Below, piece after piece: positions 25,501 to 37,300 of a stretch of DNA of 64,000 nucleotides. Positions within the stretch are counted from its first letter, which is position 1. Each line of letters begins with the position of its first letter. This stretch comes from Euglena gracilis. Taxonomy: Eukaryota; Euglenida; Euglenophyceae; Euglenales. Location of the stretch: positions 86,622,231-86,686,230 of the forward strand of contig CP154956.1 in assembly GCA_039621445.1 (NCBI GenBank), read 5' to 3'. Position numbers and translations under genes: made by a program. The notes beneath the pieces are model-generated. The model made no database searches. It was not told the origin of the DNA and worked only from the letters and a program-made list of their open reading frames with translations.

Positions 25501-28500
25501 GTGGGTGGGTGGATGTGTTTGTTTGACTCCCCCCCAAGGGGGTTGTGCGTGGGTGGGGTTTCAAAAAAGTCTGTGGGATGAGAAGAAGTGCAGTGGGGGG
25601 GGGCAGGGCTGCTAGGGAATCCCCGCAACCCTATGGGTGGTGGGTGCCCCCCACCCCCATCCTGGTGGTATGGGGGGGGGTCGCTGAGCTCTTATCCCTT
25701 TATGGGTAAGAGCGAAGCTTACCCCTGGCGAAACCCCCCCCCCCCTCGACCTGCCCCCCTGCCCCCCCCCCCCGGGTTGGGGCCACCTGGAGAACCGACG
25801 GATTATCACCATGATCCCGGCCCGGTTCCTGGAATTTTTTTTCCAGTTGCGAGCGACTGGATTTCTAGTTTCCGAATCACCTGGGTTTGACCCCCAATTC
25901 CCCGCCGCGAAGGGGTCCAAACTGGGTAGGATCGGCCCGCCCCCTTTTTAAGCCCCCCCCCTTTGGACTCTGCCATTTGGGCCAAAAATGTTTTCAAAAT
26001 ATCTCCAAAATGAAGCCAAATCAAAGGAAATGTCCGGAGACCTAAATTGAAGCCCTTGGAACGCCCCATCTACCGGTATTTTGATTTCCCCAAAACTCCC
26101 CGCCTAGCCTGAGATACGACCGTTTTTCGGCCCAGATGGCCGTTTTGTACTTTTCCCACTGTCCGACTTAACCGTTTTCGGGGGGGGGGGGTGGGGGTGT
26201 TTTCAAAATTTCTCGAAAATGATGCAAAATCAAAGGAAATGTCCGGAGACCCTATTAAAAGCCCTTGGAATGCCCCATCTACCGGTATTTTGATTTCCCC
26301 GCAACTTCCTGCTAAGCCCCGTTTTGGGCTGCGTTTTGGACTTTGGGTCAAAAACGGGTCAAAAAAGTCAAAAAAGTCGAAATTTTTTTCTGCCCGAAAC
26401 GATGTTTTTTTCCCTCCCGGACCCAGAAAATGTGTGTTTTTTTGAGTCAAAAATGAGCGTTTTTCCACCCCCCGGCGCCCCGTTTCGGGCACAAAACCCT
26501 TGCATTGCAGTCAAAAGAGCTCCATGGAGTGGGCCGGTTTATATGGGGGGGGGCCAATGAAGGGGTAGGTGCGCGCTTATTAAGAGCTCAGCACTATTCA
26601 AAACCTGGTCCGACCCCCCCACCAGGCCTTCGTGTGTTTCCGGAGGTGCCGATTTTTAGGTCAAATTTTTCCTTGGGTGCCGAAGGAAATTTCTTTGAGT
26701 GGTGCCATGGTGGGTGGGGGGACCCCCCACCTCCCGGCTGGTGGGTGGGACCCCTGTACAGCCCTGCTGGGGGGTCACTGAATGATCTGTGGTGTCCGAA
26801 ATTGCTAAAATTGATCTAAATTGCCTGAATTTTGTTAAATGGATTACACATTCCGGTGACAAACTGGGAACGCTGTCTAGGCACCTCAGATCGGCATAGC
26901 AACAATTGGCACAGGTTGGGCTATGTGGCCATATTGACTCTTTTTGACTAATTTCATCACTTTGGCCACTTTTGGCCATTTTCGGCCAGCTTTGGCCATT
27001 TTGTCGGCCATTTGGGACCACTTTTTGGCCGTTTTTGGCATTTCAGCCAACTAGTCTATCCAGTCTGCCTAGTGCCACCCCCCTGGTTGGAGGCGTGGTC
27101 GTTGAACAACGGAGGAGGGAGGTAATGTACCTCAAATGGTGACTCATTAAGTTCAGTTTTTCCAACATCGTGAAGAATTTGACAACAGGTGCTTGGGCCT
27201 GGTAACCAGAACAGCAGCAGCAGCAACAACCCACATCCAGAGGCGTGGGGACGACGCAGCTCATGCCTGCTGCGTGCCACATCATGGTTTGCTTTTGTTG
27301 GCCCACCGTTCAGTGGTCTCTGAGGGGAGGGGGGTTCACAGGAGGTTGCATTGCTTCATTTGTGACAGGTACCCAACAGGACTGAGTTGCCCCCCGATCC
27401 CCATACGCGTTCAGCTACCCCTACTACCCCCCGATGCCTCCGCCCTTTACCGATCCCTACTTGGCGGCTGCGCTGGCGGCAGCCCACCATCCCCACTACC
27501 CCACCCCCGGCCAGTATGGCCCCTACCACCCTGCTGGCCCGCCATACGCATACCCCCCGCCTCCTGGCTACCCATACGCCACTCCTCCCGGCGCTGTGCC
27601 GCCCGGCTATCCACCCGCGGGGTCCCAGGAATCAGTGGCCAACGAACTACATATCTTTCAAGAGCGCGAAAGCCAGTTTGGTTCCTCCTCCGGCCTATTG
27701 CCCTCAGTCTGTGTCTGTGATGACGCTTCGTTACGCCCCGTTTGTGATTTGACGAAGAGAAGGAAATGCCAAAAAGAACAGAAAAAAACTCCAAAGAGGG
27801 TGGCTTTTCTGGTTTTTTTTATGTTTCTTTAGTGATGCAAGCTGGCACATGGGTTTGTTTTTCGTAGATTTGGTTGTTCTTTTTTTAAAAAAAATGCCCA
27901 ATGGCTTTTATATACTCATTTAAGGGGTTTGGTTGTATTTCACTCAAGTCAGGGGTCAATGGTTTCAATTGAGCTGATGAGGTCGACATAACCCCCCACC
28001 CTTGTGCCAATGTGTCCAGTGACAACGGGAGGACTTGTCCTCCCCCCATTGGACCCCAGAACAATTTAATTGAACCCTTTTGTTTGCAGGGCAGCTGTGG
28101 GCCCTTGGGCTGCCCTTTCCAGTCCCTTAGCATCTGGGGCTTCGCCCCAAGGTTTGAATTAAGGAGGGCGTACGGATGGAAGGGGGGGAGGTCCGGACCC
28201 TCCCTGCCAGGGGTCGGGGGGGGGGGTACTTGGGACCACCCAAAAGGTCAATTTTTTCCCCTTCTGGCGCTTCACGCCAATTTTTTCCTTCTGTGGTTCG
28301 CGCGGATTTTTTTTTTTGCATTTTTGACAAATTTTTGCCAAAAGTGCCCAAAATGGCGCTTCTGGCCGTTTTGGGAATCAAAAATCTTCGGCCCAGCGCT
28401 CTGCTTGGGGCCGAAAATGGGTCTCCCCCCCAGACCAGAGGGGGGGGGTCCAGACCCCCCCGCCTTTATATCGAAGCCTGCTTCGCCCTCCTTCGCTGTC

Positions 28501-30059
28501 CTGCGCCGCTGTTCCCCCCGCCGCCAGTGTCCCAGCCGGCCGCCCCGCCGCCCCCGGCCGAGCCCCCCCACCCAGCGGCCGCCCCCCCGGCCCCCCCGCC
28601 CGCCGCCCCCGCCACCGAAGACCGGCCCGCGGCCCCACCACCGCCGGCCCTGTCCCCCGCAGAACCGGTTGTCTCTGCCCAGGGCTGAACGGGAATCCCA
28701 GAAACTCCCGTCCAAGAAGTCCAGGCACCGTCCCACCCCAGGGTTGGTCAAATTTAGCCCCCATCCTGGTGGGTGGGGACAGAATTCCATGGGGGGTGGG
28801 TTGGTTTGGAACCCCCACCCACCCCCAAACCTTCCTTTTTTTTTTCTTCGACGGCACCGGTTTTTTAATCGAGATTTTTCCTACTCGACACCCGAACCCC
28901 CCACCCCCAGGCGGGAGTCGCCCCTACTAGGCCTTGCCGGGCAGCGCGGCTCATGCCCCCCCACCCCTCCCCCCCGCCGCACTCCCGGCACAGCTGGCCA
29001 GCACAGCCCCCACCGCAGCGACAGCCTCCACCCCGACTCCGACCCAGGTCCCACCCCCCCCACCCCCCCGCTGACCTCCCGACACAGGTGGTCACGCCCC
29101 CTGCTGCAGCACCAGCCTCCAACCTTCCTCCGGCCCCTGTCCTGCCACCCCCACCCCCCGCTGAACTCCCGACACAGCTGGCCAGCACAGCACCCACCGC
29201 ACCGCCAGCCTCCACCCCGACCACAGCTCCTGTCCCAGAACGCCCGCCCCCCGCCGCCCTTGCGGTGGAGCCCATCAGTCCAGCTCCGGCCCTGGCTCCA
29301 TCCTACACCCCACCAGCAGTCCCAATCCCTGCCCCGACACCAACTCTGGCCCCTCCAGCCCTAGCCATACAATTACTTTGCCGTGGCTTTTCACAGCGTC
29401 GGATTGCCGTCTGGCCTGCCGAGCCTCGCAAGAGCATGGCGAGGTCCTGTTTTCCAGTTTGGGTGCGCCAGCCCTTTTGTGACCTTGTGCCAAAGCTCAA
29501 ACAGAGAATATTTTCCAGGGCCTTGTCACCCAACAATTTGGGTCCTTCCCAACGATGAGCCACACCTCCCAGGGTGGGTCAAGGAAAAAAGACTGATGCG
29601 TTTTTTATTGTTCACGCCGCATTTTTGGAAAGAGGTGACACAGCAACCGCACAGGTGATGCTCAGCAATTGCATGGCCCCAACACCGGCCCCCCAGCCCC
29701 CACAAGACAATGCCCATTCCTCCACTGCGCCTGGCCAGGCCCTTGCCCAGCCTGACCCATTGACGCCTGACCCCGCTCCACAACCCTCGCTGCCCCCGTC
29801 GCCCCCGCTGCCCCCGCAGTCAGAGCCCCCGTCGCCCCCACTGCCCCCACAGTCAGAGAATAAGGACGCATACAGCGTTGCAGCCTCCAGCCATGCCACT
29901 GCGTCCCCATGTATGCATGTGTGTATGTAATGTACGTATGTATATCTATCTATTTATCTATATATCTATCCATTTAATATCATATGATGCGTCATATATA
30001 ATATATGTGTGCTTATTATGTATGTATGTAATGTAATGTTTGTGTGTAATTACATATGT

Positions 30060-30098
<39 letters not shown>

Positions 30099-30130
30099 CA
30101 TGCATGCAGGTATGTATGTATGGATGGATG

Positions 30131-30164
<34 letters not shown>

Positions 30165-33100
30165 TGTATGTATGTATGTATGTATGTATGTATGTATGTA
30201 TGTATGTATGTATGTATGTATGTATGTATGTATGTATGTATGTATGTATGTATGTATGCATGCATGCATGCATGCATGCATGCATGCATGCATGCATGCA
30301 TGCATGCATGCATGTATGTATGTATGTATGTATGTATGTATGTATGTATGTATGTATGTATGTATGTATGTATGTATGTATGTATGTATGTATGTATGTA
30401 TGTATGTATGTATGTATGTATGTATGTATGTATGTATGTATGTATGTATGTATGTATGTATGTATGTATGTATGTATGTGTGTTTGTATGTATGTATGTA
30501 TGTATGTATGTATGTATGTATGCATGTACGTTTGTTGCCTGTCTGTCTGTGTGTGTGCATCCTTTTGGCGAACTGGGTTTAATGAAGGGGCGACACCTCT
30601 CCGCCCTGTGAATGGTTGTACTGTCCAGCGCAGTGACATGTGGGCAGCCCCGTCGGCCCCACCCCACCGCCCTCCATCCCCGTCCCGGCAGGACACGGTC
30701 CTGCCACTGTGCCCACCGTGGCCGCTCCCGTGGCGGAGGCCGACCTGCATGTAGTGACGGTGGTGACCGTCCATTCATTTGGCCCCCACCTGGGGTGTGT
30801 GTGGTGCTGGTATCTCCCTGCTTGAGAAGTTGCCACCCCAGAAGGTGTTCAAAAATGAAGCTTGCCCATCTTTCTAAAAGTTTCATTTTGGTGGGGATTT
30901 TCTTGAAGATTGCGAAACTTGATGATTGATTGATTGAAGATTTGATGAAAAAAACTTGATGAATGATTGAAGATTGCCAAAACTTGATTTGGTGTATGTT
31001 TTTGTTAATTTTGGGATCCTAGACAATTGCTTAAGCACTGGCTGACCCCCCTCCCCGGGGGTGACTGACTGGTTTTTTCAGAGTGACTGACTGGCTTTGG
31101 GCTCAAACCCCCTCCCCCCGGGGGGGGGTTGGTCAGGGGTGGGCAAAAGTGGCTTCAGTGACCCCGGCACTGAAGGCTCTGGGGAAATTTTTTTGCCTAA
31201 ATTTTTAGGGGGCAGTGACTGACTGGTTTCCCGAAAAAAAAAGTGACTGGCTGGTTTTTCGAAAAGTAGAGTGACCCCCCCCCCTGGGGGTCGGTAAAAA
31301 AATTGTATGATCTGGTCACTCAGGCCAAAAATGCCAAAAAAAATACACCATTTCACCACTTCTTCAAACAGGATTTGAGTTGTATCTTTTCTTTTGGCAC
31401 CCTCGGCGCTGGGTGGGCCACTTTCCCACTCCTGCCCTGGGGGGCAAACACGTGTTAGTGTGTGCGTGTTTTTCATTCGATTGTGCAAAATTTGTGTCTT
31501 TGAGTTTATTTGTGCTTTTTGTTGAGTGTGTTTTCCCCCTCCTTTCCCTTGGGTGAAAGTGAATTGACGTTGGTGACGCCGCAGGCCTCATTCTCCGCAG
31601 AACCCCCGCCCGACACCCCCATCCATGCTGTGGCACACCATCTCTACCAAAATGCAGGGACCGGGAGGGAAAAGCACAAGAAGATTGTGAGGTCCTGCTT
31701 TCTTTTCCGGCTGGTCTGTTCATTGTTTGTCGTTGGTGAGCGCGGGGGTGCTTCTTACTGCGCCTTTGTTGCCGGAGTTGGCAATGACGAGGCCTCCTCC
31801 GACACCTTGGCAAAGCTGAACCGTCGTGCACCCCCCCCCCCACATGGTCGCTTGGTGGGTGGCTCCCCCCCTCCGGCTACAAGGTTCATGCCTGAGTAGT
31901 GCTGCCGTGTAGTCTCCCGAGTTTGAATTGGGTGAAACTGAAATTGGCACCAAATGCCTCCCAAGTTTCGGAATTAGGTGAAACTGGCACAAAATGCCTC
32001 CCAAGTTTCGGAATTGGGTGAAACTGGCACCAAATGGGGAGAAACTGGAAGCCCGAGTTTGTTTTTGTTCCCCCTCCCCCAACGAGCCATGGAGCAGGGA
32101 GCTCCGGATGTGGTTCACCGTTGTGGTTCTCATTTTGCAACCTTCGCATGCACCAGAAGAGACGGCTTCATTTTTTTTTGGTGGAGGCAGGGTCTCACCC
32201 GGCCAGAAGCCTTTCCTCAATCATCCCCCCTTGTTTGTTAGGGTTTGGAAGAATTCACACCATTTCCCAGCAATTTGCGCCGGATGTAAGGTTCGTCGTC
32301 TGGTGTGTGGAGACTGTGGGGGGGGGCAAATATACCTCCATTTAATGTTCCTTTGCTCTTCGTTCTGGGTTCCTGTTGGGGTCTTTTTTTTTGTCTCCGA
32401 GGGTTGCACCCCCTTGGATCCATGAAGGCTCTGTATTTACTGATGAATGGGGCATGCATTGGGAGTGCTGATGAGATGAAAAAGAGATGAAACACTGTTC
32501 ATCCTCAAAGGTGTTCTCACTGCTGGGGGAGAGAAAGGAAGATTTCCTTAAAAAGAAGGTCGCACCCCCCCCCCCCCCCTTGGGGGTGGATGCTATGGCC
32601 AGGCAGGGGGGTAGGGCACTTTGGACCCCCTGTGGGGGGTTGGGTTTTTGGGTGGGTAGTGCAATACCCCCCCCCCCAGCGCTGAAGGTGCCAGGGCCCG
32701 AAAATGGCCATTTTCAAGGGAAATTTGGCTGGGTCGGCAGGCACCGGGGTCCAAAACTTATCCACTTATCCACTTATCCCCCTGGGGGGTGCCTGCTATC
32801 GGCAGGCACCCCATAGCACAAGGCACCCCCCTCCCCCCGCGTTAACAAAAAGAAGCCTGGAATGAACCCAGAGCTCGACACCACGGAAAAGCTTCTTCTC
32901 GTTCCCTTCCCCGACTGCATTTCTCTTTTCAAACCGGCAAACTCTCTGGCCCAGCCACGGCATGCCCCGTCTCACTCCAGCGCCATCCCCCACCTCTAGT
33001 CGTGGTGCATCCGGCGGACAATGTCACGGGGGGCCGCCAGCCAGGTTTGCCTCTCCATCCGGTGCTCTGCTGAAAGGCTTTGTGGAACGAAAGTCGCAGA

Positions 33101-34269
33101 GCATTTTTTGAAAGAAATCCGGACCCTGTCCAGACCCTGTTTCGGGATGGGTCCAGAATTCTCCGCTAACATGGGTGTTAGGGCTCATAAGGGGTCGAAA
33201 GAAATCTGTACCAAAAAAAATCGAAACTGCAAAAATGCTCCCAAAAACTGTTTTCGGGGCATTTTTTTTGGCACCCTCGACAGCCAATTATTTTACCGCC
33301 CGGCCGTACTTCGGACGGCTTGGAAGATAAATTATGCTCATGGATGGGGGGGCCGAGGCTGGAAATGGCTGTCGGCTGGCTGTCCCCCCCATGGGAGAGG
33401 CTCAAAATTTTTTAACAAACGCCCTGGTTGGCAGACAATCGTAGTTTGGACTGTAAGTCACGTAAATGCTTGGCTTTTTTGGAAAAAAATTAAGAAGCCC
33501 CTCTACCACCGAATTTTTTTTTTGAAAAGGAGCCCATATTATGGCGCTGCTTTTGTTAAGCAAGAGGGGGGTCATAGAGGTCCAGCCAGCCAACCAACCC
33601 TCCCCCCCCCCGTCCCCCGACCCCAACTCCATTCTCAAGTTTCAACTGCCTGGCCGCAAAAATGGCCGCAAAAATGGGAATCAACGGCCAAAAATGGCTG
33701 CAGAGCTCAAAATGTCGGTTAAAACTCCGGTGCTTTTTTTTTGCAGAATTTGGTATTTTCTGTATTTTCTGTATATTTTTTTATTTTTTCCGCACCTGGT
33801 TTGCTGTCAGGTTGGGCCCAGTTCCATCCGCCCAAACCATATGCCACCCAGGCAATAGTTTTAAAGCAAGTTTCTGAGAGGGTTCTGTGATCCATCTCCT
33901 CTCCTCTCTGCCAGAGCGGCCGCCACCTCCACCGCCCCCCATGCCGCGAGAAGACCCCGTGCCTGCTGTGCCTGAGAAGCCCTCTGACCCTGCCGTCCAC
34001 CGGTCCGCCCAAAGTGCAGACGGGTGCTCCGCACTTCACCTATGCTCCCTGTAGAGAGAGAGTTCAATGGGACATAAGGGCTGGAGCTCATTTGTTGTAT
34101 CTGTGAGACAGGATTTAACGCGTGCAACGCTCAATGTGTGCCCCCAGTGGAGGAGGGGGCCAATGGGGGTGTTCAAGGATGATGCCGGGGCCAAGGAGGT
34201 CATTAGCGGGTTACGTGGGAGATTGCCCCCGTGTCAGATAAGAGACCAGAGAAAGCAAGAAAGAAAGAG

Positions 34270-34336
<67 letters not shown>

Positions 34337-37300
34337 AATAAAGAAAGAAAGCCCAAAGCAAAAGCGTATGAACCCCCGATTCCGAATAAACGCCCCTGTC
34401 TTTGCCAGTAGCTGCCCCTTATACAAGCGCCATAATTCCCCCCCTGAAATCAAGCTATCTGGAAGCACCCCCCCCCCCCAATCAGGCGCTTCGCACCAGA
34501 ACCCACACCCAGATCCCCTGACGTGGCCCTGGGGGGGGCACCCCTTCTCTGCCGTGGGGGGGGTGGTTCGCCGAGGTAAAAAGAAGCCTGATTCTGCATT
34601 TGGTCAAAATCCCAAGGGTCCCGCGCTGGACTGGGTGCTTGGGGGGACACCCCCTTTTTGCTTGAAAAGCAACCTGTGCCGAATAGCACCTGCCCCCCCC
34701 CCCGAGAAACTGTCATCCCAGCGAACCAGTCATGGTCCCACCTTGGAAATTTACCCGGTACAACCCAACCTGTCACGATAGGACGCTGTCAGGGTGGTCG
34801 GCTCCGGCCAACCTGTGGGTCAAATTTCATTTATTTTGAAAGGTTATGACACAGGAGACTCCCAGGTGCTCGCCAACCTGTCAGGTGACAGTTTCCCAAG
34901 GTGAGTTAAGTGTCCTTGATCAAAGCTCATATCTCTCAGTAGAAGCCTCTGCCCTGGTATTAGCCAATGTGCATAATAAAGCCGATGGAGCTTCTATCGG
35001 GGGGGGGGGGTTGGCCATACTTTTATTAAGCTGCTTAGTATTTTCTAACAATTTTATAAGCAGGTTTCCCCTTCAGTCGATAGACTTTTTTTTGCCACTG
35101 TAGCTGGATTTTGTCCCCACCCCAGTGTCATATCCACACATTTTTGCATGGCTGAATGAGAATCATTGGAGACCATACGGGCTGGCAGCCCCCCCATCCC
35201 CATCACAGTGGTTCTCGCTTTTCCGCGGCACCGGTTTTCGGCGTCCCTTCGTGCCGAAAGCGCCGCAAGGATTTTCGATCGTGCAGCGGCAGGTTGACCC
35301 CCCCTCCTCCCGAACAGCCCACCCCCCACCTGACCTTCCCGCACACAGCCCTGCCTTTTTTTGTGTGAGCAGAGGGGTGTTTGGCCTGGCCGTCAGGGTG
35401 GGATTCTTCTCCCCGCCCGAAAGGAGTCCAGGACCCAGCCCCCCCTCCCCCCCCCCCCCGGCTCGTCTGCGCTGTGCCGCCACTAGCATCCCGGTCCACC
35501 TCCCGACCCACACCCCGGGCCGGCGGTGGTCCGCCACCAGCGCCGGCAGCGGGGCGGGCGACGAGAAGCCCCTGGCCGCGGCCCGGCCGCCCGCCCCCGC
35601 CCCGGCGCCCCCGCCGCTCAGCCCCCGCGAGCCGCGCCCCGTCCAGGTCGTGCCCATCCCCCAGGCCGCACTGCAGTGGGCGACTCCCGTGGGTCATGCG
35701 GGTCACGTGTGCCACGCGGGGCACGTGGTACAGCGTGTGGGGCAGTGTTCGGCACCGAGGCCAAAAACATGATGGGCTGGAATATGCTTCCAGGTGGAGG
35801 TCAATGCTGTTGGACAATGCACCACAACGTGAGGGTTGTGAGCTGCTTCAAGACACTGCAGGGGTTTCTGCTAGGTGACTCGCTTTTTTGAAGCATGTGT
35901 GGATCAACCGCTGGATGAGCATAACAATCCGTTGGTGTCCAATACAAACTTTTTCGGCATTCCAAGCCAGAGAGATTTCCCTAGAACTGGGAAACTCTAT
36001 GGGCATTCTGACCCCGGGCCATTTTTCTGGGAACCATTTGGATGGGATTATAGAGGACAATGTAGCGGAAGAAAATGCGTGGCGGAAGGGAATTCTGCCA
36101 CCAAAGTTGATGAAGATATTACGACAAATCCCCACACATGGGACTACAAAATGGAATGGGTTTGCAGGTTTGCAGTGGCCAAGCACCTCCGATGATTGAC
36201 ATCAGGGTGGTACAAGAAAATTTCAAAAAGATTCAAAAATTATTTTTTTTGCCAAAGCTGCCAAGAATATACGAAAGTCGCCAAAGATGATGATAATGGC
36301 AAGACAGATCACCTTAAAAAATTGCAGGTAGTGAACAAAAAGTTTTCCAAAAAACCAAAATCTGTGGTCTTTGGAGAAGGGAGGAGGGAGGAAAGGAAAC
36401 TCTTTTGCTTCCCCAGCCCAGAAGAGCGAGTGTAAAATTTTCTGAGTCATTTCAGCAGAAATTCACCAGAACATACGGACTGAACAGACGGAACAATTTT
36501 CGAATATTCCCAGATAAGTCCCCCAAATAACAGTTTCAGCAGAACAGCATATGGAACATTTCCCTGCCCCTGGGTTCAGTGGCGTGCACCCTCTCCGGGC
36601 TGCCATGCACCGATGGTACGATGGCCCAGCAACCCCACCCCCCCACCATGCAATGCCGCTGAGGCTTTGGGGGCAGGCCGAACCCACCTGTGGCGCAGTG
36701 CGGTCTGCCTCGCGACCGCGGCCGAGCACCGCCCCGCACGGCGTTGCCGCTGGCCTCCAACCCGCGCCCTCCGCTCGGCGCCCCAGAGCCCACTGCCCCC
36801 GTGGCCGCAGCCCCGGCGGTCAGCCGGCTGCAGGTCCCCGCGTGGGGTGCCTCTGGCGGCGCCGCCTTTTCCCTGTTTTCTTTTCCCTGTTGGGTTCCAG
36901 TTTCTCGGGAAGTTTTGCATTTTTTTTGCTTCAATTTTCTGAAAACAGTGATTGCTTGTTTTGCTGACAGGGGATCTGAATGAGTGATTGGTGAGCTGCA
37001 GGAATCGTTTTCCAGGTCTTCACAGAAGCACAGTTGCCACCCCCAGAGGGGGAGGCGGGACAAAATCTTGGCACCGTGGATGTGTTTTTTTTTCGGACTG
37101 TTTCATTTGGGTTTACTATTTGTCGTGACTCTGCCAGGCTTCCTTTTAAGGAAGATCGCACCCCTCCCCCCAAGGGGTTGCTATGGGCAGGCAGGGGGGT
37201 GGGGCTTTTTCAACCCCCCGGCCAGGGTGGTAGGATTTTGGGGTGGGTAGTGCTATAGCGCACCCCCGGTGCTGAAAGCGCCGGGGGCCAGGGTCCAAAA

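Larger units (their letters stand above)
20888..31490. repeat. Segmental duplicate, copy B
   Basis: Second copy of the segment at 1-11480, offset 20887 at its left end. It is flanked on both sides by unique sequence with phase-compatible exons (20540-20671 to the left, 33916 onward to the right), so this copy sits inside the gene chain. It differs from copy A by scattered substitutions, homopolymer lengths, several deletions and one frame-shifting C insertion in the exon at 28955-29352. Confidence 0.95.
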
